Positions 1 to 8,541 of a stretch of 55,736 bases of DNA are shown piece after piece (the first letter of the stretch is position 1; each line of letters begins with the position of its first letter). Made by a program: the position numbers and the translations under genes. Source of the stretch: CAZPMT01 sp964587655 (lineage in GTDB: Bacteria > Hydrogenedentota > Hydrogenedentia > Hydrogenedentales > SLHB01); assembly GCA_964587655.1 (NCBI GenBank), contig CAZPMT010000023.1, forward strand, positions 1 through 55,736, in the 5' to 3' direction. The notes below the pieces were generated by a model. It was given only the letters and a program-made list of their open reading frames with translations. It did no database searches and was not told the DNA's origin.

Positions 1-9
1 GCATGACTT

Positions 10-30
10 GGTCCGGTTACAAACCGGACC
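10..30. repeat. Short palindromic hairpin repeat
   Basis: Two 9-bp arms (GGTCCGGTT and AACCGGACC) separated by 3 bases form a perfect hairpin downstream of rlmN. No T-run follows on either strand, so it is more like a dispersed REP-type palindrome than a clean terminator. It may still protect the 3' end of the rlmN transcript. Confidence 0.6.
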
Positions 31-84
31 TACATGGGCTTTCCGTACACGCTCTAAGATACGACGGACGGAACCGAATTGCAA

Positions 85-1134
85 TCAGCAGGTGTGACGC
101 AACCGGAGTTGTCCGCAGGCCGCGTCGATATCCTGTCCGCGCTCCTGCCGGAGTGTGGCCTTGATGCCCCGGCGCGCAAGCGCGTCGAGGAAGATTTCGC
201 ATGTTGCGGGCGGCGAGGGTTTATAGGGAAGGTCCGAGACATGATTGTACGGGATCAGGTTGACGATCGCATTCAGGCCGGCGATGAGGTCGGCGAATTC
301 ATTCGCGTGTTCCGTCGAGTCATTGACGCCGTCCAGCAGGGCCCACTCGAAACTAATCTGGCGGGTTGTGTCGGCCACGTATTCGCGGACGGCTTCCATG
401 AGCACGGCCAGCGGGTAGGCGCGATTCAACGGCACAAGCTTGGAGCGGAGTTTGTCGTTGGCGGCGTGGAGCGAGACGGCCAGCCGGACCTGCCATCCTT
501 CCTGGGCAAAGCGCCTGATGCCGGGGACGTCACCGGCGGTCGAGACCGTGATCTTCCGCGCTCCAATGTGCAGGCCTTCTTCCCGCATCAGGAGGCGGAT
601 GCTCTTCATTACGGCGTCGTAGTTTCTGAAGGGTTCGCCCATGCCCATGTAAACGATGTTCGGCGTGCGGTCGCCGATGGGTTGGCCTGCCAGGAGGTGC
701 AACGCCTGTTCAACGATCTCGCCCGGACTAAGATTGCGACGGAAACCTGATTGCCCCGTGGCGCAGAACGAACAGTTCAGGGCGCATCCCGCCTGCGAAG
801 ACAAGCAGAGAGTGACGCGATCACGGTCTACAAGATAAACCGATTCGACGGTCTCTCCGTCGCGCATGCGAAACAGGGCCTTTCTCGTTCCGGAATGCGA
901 GGACGCATCCATGTGCTCCAGGCGGAGCTGCGCTGCGATGTTCGGAGCTTCCTCCTCGCAAGCGTAGGCGGTCTTCAGGTACTGCCGAAGGTCCTTTGAG
1001 ATGTCCGTCATCGCGTCGAAGTCAAACACGCACTTCTGATGAAGCCAACGGAAGATCTGCTTGCCTTGATACGGTTTGAGATCGAAGGTCTGCGCGATTT
1101 CCTCGGGAGTCAGATCGGTGAGAAAGGGTGTCAT
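85..1134 (-). CDS. rlmN: 23S rRNA (adenine(2503)-C(2))-methyltransferase RlmN
   Basis: Radical-SAM methyltransferase that adds a methyl group to C2 of adenine 2503 in 23S rRNA, and in some species to A37 of tRNA. The 349-residue length is normal for the family. The iron-sulfur motif CxxxCxxC is at C117, C121 and C124. The later conserved cysteine lies in the ACGQL segment near residue 340. The N-terminal accessory domain (TPEEI...QIFRWLH) is also present. It lies 12 bases downstream of a lipoprotein gene on the same strand, and the two probably share the promoter at 2058-2086. Nothing looks truncated. The call rests on family motifs read directly from the translation. Confidence 0.96.
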   Translation of the reverse strand: MTPFLTDLTPEEIAQTFDLKPYQGKQIFRWLHQKCVFDFDAMTDISKDLRQYLKTAYACEEEAPNIAAQLRLEHMDASSHSGTRKALFRMRDGETVESVYLVDRDRVTLCLSSQAGCALNCSFCATGQSGFRRNLSPGEIVEQALHLLAGQPIGDRTPNIVYMGMGEPFRNYDAVMKSIRLLMREEGLHIGARKITVSTAGDVPGIRRFAQEGWQVRLAVSLHAANDKLRSKLVPLNRAYPLAVLMEAVREYVADTTRQISFEWALLDGVNDSTEHANEFADLIAGLNAIVNLIPYNHVSDLPYKPSPPATCEIFLDALARRGIKATLRQERGQDIDAACGQLRLRHTC

Positions 1135-1146
1135 GGGTAAGATGGG

Positions 1147-2028
1147 CTACCTTGCATGTTTGCCTCGGCGCTGTTCCGCTGCGGCACGTGTGAGGTCAAC
1201 GCCCGCCTCGCGCGCCTGCGCTTTGACGTCAAATAGGGCGTTGTCCAGTTGCGTATTCGTCCAGATCCTGCGCATATCGATCGTCATGCGAGTCTGCTCG
1301 CCGGGAAAGGAGGCGTCCACTTTCGCCGGAAACTGCACGCCGTCGATTTCGCGATAGTCATCCATTATCGTCTCGGCGAGAACCGTACCGTCCTTGTCCA
1401 GACGATCGCTTCGTATCACGCGCCAAGGAGGGCCCGTCACGACTATGCGCCTGCGCGGGGCGCGCTTGGGGCCTATCTCGACGGTGGCCTGCTGTTGCGC
1501 CTGGTCGTAGGCGACGAGACGGAAGTCGTTGGGCTTCACGTCCGCCCACGCCTCGGGCAGAAACATCTCCCGGGCGATCTCCGAGGGCGACACGCTGAAG
1601 GGAACGCTTCCAAACTGCTCGCCTTCGACGCGGTAGTATGGCTCTTCCTCGGGCGTCGCGGGGAATTCAATCAGGAACTCGTCTCCGATACACGTGACGC
1701 GGAACACGGTGACGCCTACCACGAGTTTCTTGCCGATCACGCAAAGATCGGCCGGACGCCGAAACGCGACGAGTCCGTCGTCACACGTCTTGACGCCCGC
1801 AAAATCCGGGCTCGCAAGCGACATCGATCCCTTCGCCTTGAAATTCGTGATGGCGGCGTCGTTGCGCGCAAGGCCGGCAAGTATGGCAGCCGCATCGGGC
1901 GCCCCCGGCGGCAGGGCGACGTGCTGGACCCGCTCGCCCAGTCGCGTGCAGCCCATCAGCGTGGAGCACGCGAAGACTGCGTAGAGCAAGGCGGAGGTGG
2001 CGCGGAACCTTGAACTGGCCTTGTGCAT
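1147..2028 (-). CDS. Predicted outer-membrane lipoprotein, DUF4292-like
   Basis: 293-residue protein with a lipoprotein signal peptide: positively charged N-terminus, hydrophobic stretch at about 10-25 and a lipobox ending in the cysteine of LMGC (about residue 27). The mature part is rich in beta-strand patterns (LAETIMDDYREIDGVQFPAKV, and a closing strand set), as in LolA/LolB-like and DUF4292 lipoproteins that carry lipids or sit at the outer membrane. I infer membership from this overall pattern, not from a diagnostic motif. It is first in a two-gene operon with rlmN, which offers no functional hint. A promoter with a 17-base spacer lies about 30 bases upstream of the start. Confidence 0.65.
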   Translation of the reverse strand: MHKASSRFRATSALLYAVFACSTLMGCTRLGERVQHVALPPGAPDAAAILAGLARNDAAITNFKAKGSMSLASPDFAGVKTCDDGLVAFRRPADLCVIGKKLVVGVTVFRVTCIGDEFLIEFPATPEEEPYYRVEGEQFGSVPFSVSPSEIAREMFLPEAWADVKPNDFRLVAYDQAQQQATVEIGPKRAPRRRIVVTGPPWRVIRSDRLDKDGTVLAETIMDDYREIDGVQFPAKVDASFPGEQTRMTIDMRRIWTNTQLDNALFDVKAQAREAGVDLTRAAAEQRRGKHAR

Positions 2029-2057
2029 ATGCTACACTCTTCCGACTTCTTCATGGA

Positions 2058-2086
2058 AGTATAGCATCTTAAGATCCTTTGACCAA
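2058..2086 (-). promoter_or_regulatory. Sigma70-type promoter for lipoprotein-rlmN operon
   Basis: On the minus strand, TTGGTC (2086-2081) and TATACT (2063-2058) are separated by exactly 17 bases. Transcription would start near 2051, leaving a leader of about 22 bases before the ATG at 2028. Both boxes are close to consensus and sit correctly in the divergent space between this operon and rpmB. Confidence 0.6.
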
Positions 2087-2107
2087 TGCTCAATTCAGGA
2101 GATAGGC

Positions 2108-2359
2108 ATGGCTCGCGTTTGTGAATACAGCGGCAAGAAACCTCAGGTCGGCAATCGCGTCGTGCGGCGCGGTAAGGCGAAGCGCGAAGGCGGTATCGGG
2201 CAGAACGTGACCGGCATCACCAAGCGGCGCGTAAAGCCGAACCTTCAACGCATCCGCATCATTGACGAGAACGGCACCGTCCGCCGCGTGCGCGTGTGCG
2301 CCCGCTACATCAAGGCCGGCAAGTTTACGAAGGCCGCGAGAATTCCGAAAAGCGCGTAG
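2108..2359 (+). CDS. rpmB: 50S ribosomal protein L28
   Basis: 83-residue basic protein of the large ribosomal subunit. The N-terminus (MARVCEYSGKKPQVGN) and the following GNRVVRRGKAKREGG segment match the L28 family. The start was set at the ATG preceded by AGGAG at 2097-2101. An upstream in-frame extension to 1997 would run back into the divergent lipoprotein gene and is not L28-like. Family members often have a CxxC zinc site; here only isolated cysteines (C5 and one in VRVCARY) are visible, so this looks like the zinc-free type. A strong intrinsic terminator follows 35 bases after the stop, so it is probably monocistronic. Confidence 0.95.
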   Translation: MARVCEYSGKKPQVGNRVVRRGKAKREGGIGQNVTGITKRRVKPNLQRIRIIDENGTVRRVRVCARYIKAGKFTKAARIPKSA

Positions 2360-2393
2360 TCTTCCGCGCGTGACTCTTACGACCGTAAACGAA

Positions 2394-2429
2394 GAGCAGG
2401 GGCGATACGGATTCGCCCCTGCTCTTTTT
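2394..2429 (+). terminator. Intrinsic terminator after rpmB
   Basis: A perfect 11-bp stem (GAGCAGGGGCG / CGCCCCTGCTC) with a 9-base loop is followed at once by five Ts at 2425-2429. It ends the rpmB transcript and separates it from the convergent secretin gene. Confidence 0.9.
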
Positions 2430-2435
2430 GTGCTA

Positions 2436-5351
2436 TCACTTACCCGCGGCTTCAGCCGGTTTGCCAGGCTCGACGGCGGCGGCGCCGTCAGCAGGTTTCT
2501 GTGTTTCCTCGACCTGTGGTTGCTCGACCGCTTTCTCGTCGGATTCCTTCGCCACTTCGTCATCCGGCACGAACGCCGCTATGCGGCTGTCAACCTGGAC
2601 TCGAATGTGGCTCTCGAGCGCCATATCGGTAACGGAAGATACGACGTCCTCGGGCGCTCTCGGGTGTTTGCGCAATATCACGACGGCCGCAGCAGGCACT
2701 TTCACTGACTGGAATCTGGTTCGCAGTTCATCAAGAGTCGCCTTATTTCCATCGCACAGGATCTGTCCGCCCTGTCCGACAGTAACGAAAATGTCGCTCT
2801 TGCCGCGTTGGAGATCCTGCGCAAAGCGCCCGAAGGATGTCTTCTCCTCTTTCCGGAGCGATCTCGCGATCTTGTCGTCCGCTTGAGCGAGTTGATCTGC
2901 TTCGGGCTGCGTGTATTCTCCGACAATCGTCGGCGTAATGAAGATCATCAGGCTCTCGGTGCGCACCGTCTTGGAGGGATTCTTGAAAAGGCGCCCGATC
3001 AACGGGATGTCCGACAACACGGGGACGGACTTTGAGGTGGTGGTGCTGCTGTTGCCGGTACGCAGACCGCCGATGACGATTGTATGGCCGTTCTCGACAC
3101 GGACCTGAGTCTCGGCGCGACTCTCTTTCTTGAGAGGGACGGTGTTCTCCTGGCCGTTCGATATGACCTTGTTACTGATGTCAGCCGAGCTGTCTTCAGC
3201 CGCAATGTCCATCAGGATGCTGCCGTCGTCCGTGATCCGAGGCATTACGTTCAGGATCGTGCCAACGTCCATGAACTCGATGCGGTTGGTAGGCTGGCCG
3301 TATCCGTAGTTGTAAGCGGAGCCGGTAGTGGTCCCGGGCGTGGTCCCGGGAGTGGTCCCGGGAGTGGTACTGTACGGAGAGTAATACGGGCTGTATCCGG
3401 AGTTGTACGAAGACGAGGTCACGTAGGGGATACTGCTGCCGCTCTGGAACACGGCCTCCTCGCCGTCCTGGACCGTGACCCGCGGCGTTGAGATAAGGGC
3501 GACATCGCCGTGCTTGTCGAGGTAGTTAATCGCGGCCGCGACACGACTGCCATGGAAGGATTCGATGATCGGTTTCCCCTGAATGTCCTTGATGACCTCG
3601 CCCGTGAACGGATTGCGCAACGCTGACGCGAACGGCAGTTGGCCGATCATGAAGGTGTCGGTGGCGGGCTTCGTGTAGTTCGGGGCCGCGCCTTGGTTCA
3701 CACGGAGCTCCATGGGCGCGTTGCCGTCGGAGTCAAAGTACGACCAGTTGATGCTGAGGCTGCGTTGTATGTCGCTTGAAACGGTAAGCAGGTAGGCCTC
3801 GATCTGGACCTGTCTGCGCTTGATGTCCCACACCTTGATCAGGTCGTCAATTTCCTTGATGCGCTCGGGAACGGCGGTCACCGTGATCTGGTGGACATCC
3901 TCATCCGTCACGACATTCCCCATTTCCTCTGGTACGAGCGATTCGACGCGCTCCGAGATGTCGTCCGGCAGGATGTAGTTCAACGTCCAGGTGCGCGTTT
4001 CGAGCTTCTTGTCGAGGGTCTTTACGAGTTCCGAGATCTGTTCCTGGCGCGTGGGGACGTCGGTAACGATGAGCGCGTTCGTATGCGGATCGACCTGCAT
4101 GGCGCCGCGCTCGGTAAGCAGCGCTTCCACGCTCTCGCTGAGCGTATCGGCGTTCACGTTCGCTATCGAGAAGACCCGTGGCTCGACCGTTACGTCCAGC
4201 TTTTCGAGGGCGGCCTGCATTTGATCGATGTTGGCCTTGAGATCCTTGACGAGGATCACTCCCGTTCTGGGGTCGGAGACGAGACTGCCGCCCTGCGACA
4301 GCAGCAAGTTGAACACGGTCTCGACGTCGGCTATGTCGGCGTACTTGACGGTGAACAAGTTCTCGGCCAGCGGAACGTCGAGTTCTTCAACGGTCTGCTT
4401 CATTTTGTCGAGATTGTCGCGCACGTCCCAGACGATGATGTGCTGCGTGCGTGGATCCGTGATGATGCGGCCCTTCTCCGAAAGCAGCGACGTCAGAATG
4501 GATTCGATGTAGTCGACGGAGGCGTGCTTGACGACGAACTCGTGCTCCACTTGGGTCCCGAACTTCCTCTCGAGGAATTCCTGTTTGGTCATCACATAGA
4601 GGTACTTGGTATCCTTGTCGTATTCGTAGTAAACGTCATGGAACCTGAGTATCTGGAGCGCCTCCTTCGGTTTCATTGCGCTTATCCAGAAGAAGAGGTT
4701 GATCTTCTGGGCCGCATCCGTGGCGAGCACGTTCCAGTTGGTGGCCAGAACGAGGGTCTCGATGAACTCCTTCGCCGCGACGGGCCCGTTCAGTGTCATG
4801 GCTTCGCCCTCGTCGGGCACTTCGCCATACTCGACGGGACGATCCTTCAGCGGCTCATATGTCCCTTGCCCGACGACTCGCACGGCGCTGACGCCTCCTC
4901 CGGCTTTGCCTCCGGCGGCTGCACCTTGGCCCCCGGCGCGGATGCCGCTCTTGGCCGCCTCACCTTTTGCGGCGACGCCTTGACGTGGCGGCTTGGTAGG
5001 TCCTGTTCCGCGGGGTTGCGGAGGAGGCTGAGCCTTCTCTGCCTGCCCCGGTTGACCGGTCTTGTCCTCGGCCTTATCGGCCTTCGCGCCTTTCTTCCCA
5101 AGCCGGTCTCGCAAGGAGCTGATCCCTTGCATTCCCGTCGTACCTCCCTGCTGCTGCGTGCCGGTCCCCCTCTTCGCCTTGCCCTGCTGGAGTTGCTGGC
5201 GCAGTTTGCTGAGATCCGGCGTAGATCTGGGCTGGGTGGGGGTTTGCCCTTGCGCGTAGACATTCTGCGCGTATACGGGCACGACGATGATGCCGGCCAG
5301 GGCAACCGCCACCAACGCGACTCTTGCAACAAGGCGATATGATTGCTTCAT
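2436..5351 (-). CDS. gspD: Type II secretion system secretin GspD, with C-terminal ExbD/TolR-like domain
   Basis: Outer-membrane secretin channel of the type II system, 971 residues from the ATG at 5351. An upstream ATG at 5402 would place 17 polar residues ahead of the signal peptide, so it was rejected. Order of parts: signal peptide ending near VYAQ; a long Pro/Gly/Ala/Lys-rich linker to about 180; an N0-like domain; four successive secretin-N repeats, where GspD usually has three; then the secretin barrel domain with VQIEAYLLTV, a Gly/Thr/Tyr-rich gate loop and SVPVLSDIPLIGRLF. The tail after the barrel (about 2570-2800 in DNA) reads SDIFVTVGQGGQILCDGNKA and continues in the pattern of the periplasmic domain of ExbD/TolR, then ends in a Pro/Glu/Ala tail. 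It is last in the E-to-D operon, 153 bases after gspC. Confidence 0.93.
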   Translation of the reverse strand: MKQSYRLVARVALVAVALAGIIVVPVYAQNVYAQGQTPTQPRSTPDLSKLRQQLQQGKAKRGTGTQQQGGTTGMQGISSLRDRLGKKGAKADKAEDKTGQPGQAEKAQPPPQPRGTGPTKPPRQGVAAKGEAAKSGIRAGGQGAAAGGKAGGGVSAVRVVGQGTYEPLKDRPVEYGEVPDEGEAMTLNGPVAAKEFIETLVLATNWNVLATDAAQKINLFFWISAMKPKEALQILRFHDVYYEYDKDTKYLYVMTKQEFLERKFGTQVEHEFVVKHASVDYIESILTSLLSEKGRIITDPRTQHIIVWDVRDNLDKMKQTVEELDVPLAENLFTVKYADIADVETVFNLLLSQGGSLVSDPRTGVILVKDLKANIDQMQAALEKLDVTVEPRVFSIANVNADTLSESVEALLTERGAMQVDPHTNALIVTDVPTRQEQISELVKTLDKKLETRTWTLNYILPDDISERVESLVPEEMGNVVTDEDVHQITVTAVPERIKEIDDLIKVWDIKRRQVQIEAYLLTVSSDIQRSLSINWSYFDSDGNAPMELRVNQGAAPNYTKPATDTFMIGQLPFASALRNPFTGEVIKDIQGKPIIESFHGSRVAAAINYLDKHGDVALISTPRVTVQDGEEAVFQSGSSIPYVTSSSYNSGYSPYYSPYSTTPGTTPGTTPGTTTGSAYNYGYGQPTNRIEFMDVGTILNVMPRITDDGSILMDIAAEDSSADISNKVISNGQENTVPLKKESRAETQVRVENGHTIVIGGLRTGNSSTTTSKSVPVLSDIPLIGRLFKNPSKTVRTESLMIFITPTIVGEYTQPEADQLAQADDKIARSLRKEEKTSFGRFAQDLQRGKSDIFVTVGQGGQILCDGNKATLDELRTRFQSVKVPAAAVVILRKHPRAPEDVVSSVTDMALESHIRVQVDSRIAAFVPDDEVAKESDEKAVEQPQVEETQKPADGAAAVEPGKPAEAAGK

Positions 5352-5504
5352 ATAGAAGGTTCTTTGCTCCGTTTCCCCGGTTTTCTCCATACGGCATGGC
5401 ACGCCACGCCTGCTACGATACTACACCGCTGGAGACTCCGTTTCAAGAACGCTATCCGGCTCGGCAAAGGTGACGCACCTTCGCGCACACGTCCGCCGGC
5501 ACGG

Positions 5505-5984
5505 CTACTTGCGCCCTTTCGAGATCGTCAACTCCTGGCTCTGCCATTTCAGTGCGAGCACAACCGACGTCTTGGTTATCTCCTTGACGGTAAGACCGTT
5601 CACCGCGTCGCCCACGCCGACAAACGAACCTTTTGTCTCTCCCGCCTTTGTCATTTTGACTTTGTCGCCGACTTGCTGACGCCCAAAGGCCACGCCTTTT
5701 GCCATCTCTTCGAGGTTCGGCGGTTTCGGCGGCGGCGGGGGCGGCGGGGGCGGGGGCGCCAACAGCTCCACCCAGAGACCTGGCTTTGACGCCAGTTTCT
5801 TCTGAACTGAGTCCACGTCGAGATCGCGTCTCTCGAACTCGACGTCGACCGGGCTGATTTTTGCGAGTTGGTCTTCCAGACTTGCGCGTCTCGCGCCCAT
5901 CGGGCTGAACACGATCTGCATGGCGGCAGCGGCGGCCACGACCACAATCAGCAGGGCGCAGAGAACTGTAATCGTACGTTCCAT
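5505..5984 (-). CDS. gspC: GspC/PilP-like inner-membrane linker protein of the type II system
   Basis: 159-residue bitopic protein. One membrane segment (about residues 5-27), a short periplasmic stretch, a run of ten prolines near residue 77, and a C-terminal beta domain with GDAVNGLTVKEITKTSVVL. That pattern is typical of the GspC HR domain and of PilP, which contact the N0 domain of the secretin. The polyproline stretch would act as a rigid spacer across the periplasm. It starts 3 bases after gspM and precedes gspD, as expected for a component that joins the inner-membrane platform to the channel. It has no PDZ domain, which is normal for shorter GspC proteins. Confidence 0.8.
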   Translation of the reverse strand: MERTITVLCALLIVVVAAAAAMQIVFSPMGARRASLEDQLAKISPVDVEFERRDLDVDSVQKKLASKPGLWVELLAPPPPPPPPPPKPPNLEEMAKGVAFGRQQVGDKVKMTKAGETKGSFVGVGDAVNGLTVKEITKTSVVLALKWQSQELTISKGRK

Positions 5985-5987
5985 CGT

Positions 5988-7037
5988 CTACTCCGGCCGC
6001 CGGTTGAGGGCTACGTTGCCCACTTGGACAACCCCACCCTGCTCTTTTATCCGTACGACAGGCACGCGCACTTTCACCTTGGAGCCGGTATCCCCGTCAA
6101 CCGTAAAGTCGATTCGGTACAGATATGTCTTGCCGTCGCCGGGAAGGTCCTGCGCACCTTCAAACGCGGACCCGTCGGCATCCCGCGCCACCTGCACCAA
6201 AGCGGGTGCGGTCGCCGTCGCATCAAGCGTCAACTCGTAGGCCGCTCCCGCTTCCAACTCATGCACCATGTGGCACGAGGCGTCAGGCTCCTTGGCTTCG
6301 GCCTTGAGAGAGCTTCCTCCCTGGCCGGTCTCAGACGCAAGCGACAGGGAGCACTTGTCTCCTTGCCAGTCCTCGACCCGAACCCCGTCCCAGGAGAAGA
6401 TCGAAGACGCCGCTTGCCCCGTCGGCGCTTGCTCCGGGACCGCTTGCTCAGCCCCTTCCTCGGACGCACGATCGACTACCGTCCGGGTCACGACAATGTT
6501 CGCCATAACGAGGGGCGACTCTGGCGGCCGGGCAATCTCGAGCCCGTCGATACGCAGCGCCTGCTGGCTCAGTTGCAGTCTGCTAAGGAAGATCAACAGC
6601 GAGTAGATATCCGTCGACGGAATCTTGATGGTCAGCTGGTACTCGCGATAACCCGCGCCGCTGTCCTTCAGCAAACCCTGCCGCAACGACGGGATTTCCA
6701 CAAGCTTCTTGGTTTTCTCCGGGGCCGCCTCCGGATCCTCCAACTGGAGGCGGTAGATTTCGTCTCGAAGACGGTTATGGATCTCCGCCTCGGTCCAAGA
6801 ACTCGAATGCTGGGTCGTGATATCCTTGTAGGCGCGATCCACGCTGACGGTGCGAGCGTCCCTTTCGTAGCAGGCAAGAAGACGGCTCTCAAGCCTGTCT
6901 ATGGCGTTGTTCAAGTCGAGAATGCGAATCACTGCCCGGTAGCTGGAGAAAAATGCAAAGGCCACTACGAGCACCGCGGCGGTCGCGATCGCAAGCTGAC
7001 GTTCTCGGACGGAAAGCTTCTCCCAAAAGCTACTCAA
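5988..7037 (-). CDS. gspM: GspM/PilO-like assembly protein with extra C-terminal beta domain
   Basis: Inner-membrane platform component. I chose the TTG at 7037, which overlaps the end of gspL and has GAGGAGG six bases upstream. An ATG at 7130 would add 31 Arg/Ser-rich residues that are only the shadow of gspL. The 349-residue product has a cytoplasmic start, a membrane segment (about 20-38), a coiled-coil region (DLNNAIDRLESRLLACYERD) and a ferredoxin-like PilO/GspM domain to about 190. It then has about 150 further residues in beta-sandwich style (SIFSWDGVRVEDWQGDKCSL onward) resembling carbohydrate-binding or lectin folds. Usual GspM is about half this length, so the extra domain is an oddity. 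Confidence 0.75.
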   Translation of the reverse strand: MSSFWEKLSVRERQLAIATAAVLVVAFAFFSSYRAVIRILDLNNAIDRLESRLLACYERDARTVSVDRAYKDITTQHSSSWTEAEIHNRLRDEIYRLQLEDPEAAPEKTKKLVEIPSLRQGLLKDSGAGYREYQLTIKIPSTDIYSLLIFLSRLQLSQQALRIDGLEIARPPESPLVMANIVVTRTVVDRASEEGAEQAVPEQAPTGQAASSIFSWDGVRVEDWQGDKCSLSLASETGQGGSSLKAEAKEPDASCHMVHELEAGAAYELTLDATATAPALVQVARDADGSAFEGAQDLPGDGKTYLYRIDFTVDGDTGSKVKVRVPVVRIKEQGGVVQVGNVALNRRPE

Positions 7038-8541
7038 TCGCGGCCTCCTCGCCACCCTCTTCGGCGGGCCGCTCCGTCTCCGGGAACGGCAGGACGAGCT
7101 TGTAGTCCCAGATCTGCTGTCCCTTCTCATTCATCTCTTGCTCATATACGCGTTGCGCACGGGCAAACTGCGGGATCGAGCTCTTTCCGGCCTCGGTCAA
7201 GACGTGCGCCAGTGTCTCGATTGCTTTGAGCGTCTTTGTGCGTCCGGTGACTTCGATCTTGTCGTTGTGCGTGAACTGGAACCGGGTGATGTTCATATCC
7301 GAATTGGGGAACAATTCCACCAGCGCCCCGAGCAGTTCCAGAACGCTCCCCGAACGTTCGACTTGGCGCTGAAGAAGCTCCAACTGCCTTTGTTTCGCGA
7401 GAATCCCGTCAGCGTGCGGCTCGATCTTCGCGATTCTATTGCTAAGCTCGCGAATGTAGTCATTCCGCTGGTGGACGGCCATGGCGTATAGGCCCACGAG
7501 CACAAACACTATGGCCGCGGCAAGCACGCCGAACTTCGCGAACACTCTCTTGGCGCCCTCGCGTTCACGCGTGCGCATCAGCGTCTCCGGCAACAGATTG
7601 ATCCCGATGGATGCGCGTTCCTGCGCCACCAGCGCCGCGCCGAGCGAAACCATCGGCAAGGTCGTGAGGAGTTCCGCGCCGTGGGTAACGAGGTCGCGCG
7701 CAAAAAGGGCCGGACCGCATTCCTCGGTCACGACCGCCGCGCTGATCTCCTGCGCGAGCGCCTCGCAATGGGCGCGGACGTCGTTTGCGTCCGAACACAG
7801 ATAAACCGCTTCAACGTCCTCGCCGTCTTCGGATTCCCGCCGGTAGGCCGACAATGAAGCGCGGACCTCGACTCCGAGTTCATCGAGGATCTCTTGTGCC
7901 GTCCCGGTATCGAGCCCCCAGTCGTGCTGGGATGCGACGGCTCGCCCGTATTCGAGGCGGTCGCCGTGCATGACGATAATCTCGAGCCCGCCCGATGCAA
8001 GGTTGACCAGAGCGTACCGCCCGCGTGACGCGCCTCGCCCTTCGATCGCCGCGGCAGCAAGGCAAACCGTGCTGACGTAGATCTGTTCGGGATCGATCTT
8101 CGCGGCCTGGAGCAGCTTCACGTGAGACTCGACGACGTCGCGGTGGGCAAAGACGGCGAGGACCTTCGAGCCGCCGTTTGCCGTCTTGCCCAGAATGCAC
8201 TGGTCCGTCACGAGCTCTTCAACAGAGAATGGAACGTACTCCTCGGCGCTAAGGCGGACCATGCCCTTGATCTCGTTGATGTCATGACTGGGAAGGTCAA
8301 GTATGCGGGCGGTCATGTCGTACCGCGGCAGCACCGTGTAGACGTGGTCTTCGGCAAGGAGGTGCTTTGCGGCGAACTCGCGCAGCGCGGTCTCGAGGGT
8401 CCCTTCCCGCGCGGACCATGCGCCGCGTTCCACGTCGAAGGCGATAACCTCGAGCCCCTTGGCGCCGCGGCGCACCCTAAGACGGGAGATCACCCGTTCG
8501 TCAAACTGCAATATACTGATATGGTTTGTCTTACGACTCAA
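7030..8541 (-). CDS. gspL: GspL: PilM-type actin-like domain fused to PilN-like domain
   Basis: 503-residue inner-membrane protein linking the secretion ATPase to the pseudopilus platform. Residues 1-310 form a cytoplasmic actin-like (PilM/GspL) domain with LVNLASGGLEIIV and a closing MVSLGAAL segment. The PilN signature INLLPE is at 314-319, the membrane helix at about 337-356, then a coiled coil and a small periplasmic ferredoxin-like domain. In type IV pili these are two proteins, PilM and PilN; in type II systems GspL joins them, as here. It overlaps gspK by 11 bases and gspM by 8, indicating coupled translation. Confidence 0.85.
   Translation of the reverse strand: MSRKTNHISILQFDERVISRLRVRRGAKGLEVIAFDVERGAWSAREGTLETALREFAAKHLLAEDHVYTVLPRYDMTARILDLPSHDINEIKGMVRLSAEEYVPFSVEELVTDQCILGKTANGGSKVLAVFAHRDVVESHVKLLQAAKIDPEQIYVSTVCLAAAAIEGRGASRGRYALVNLASGGLEIIVMHGDRLEYGRAVASQHDWGLDTGTAQEILDELGVEVRASLSAYRRESEDGEDVEAVYLCSDANDVRAHCEALAQEISAAVVTEECGPALFARDLVTHGAELLTTLPMVSLGAALVAQERASIGINLLPETLMRTREREGAKRVFAKFGVLAAAIVFVLVGLYAMAVHQRNDYIRELSNRIAKIEPHADGILAKQRQLELLQRQVERSGSVLELLGALVELFPNSDMNITRFQFTHNDKIEVTGRTKTLKAIETLAHVLTEAGKSSIPQFARAQRVYEQEMNEKGQQIWDYKLVLPFPETERPAEEGGEEAAIE

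Noticed and set aside
3891..5342. Long open frame (483 codons) antisense to gspD
   Set aside because: Composition is a mirror of the secretin codons, with no domain pattern; GC-rich third positions give long antisense frames throughout this window.
7038..7130. N-terminal extension of GspM from an ATG
   Set aside because: The residues are an Arg/Ser-rich shadow of gspL; the TTG at 7037 has a strong GAGGAGG site.
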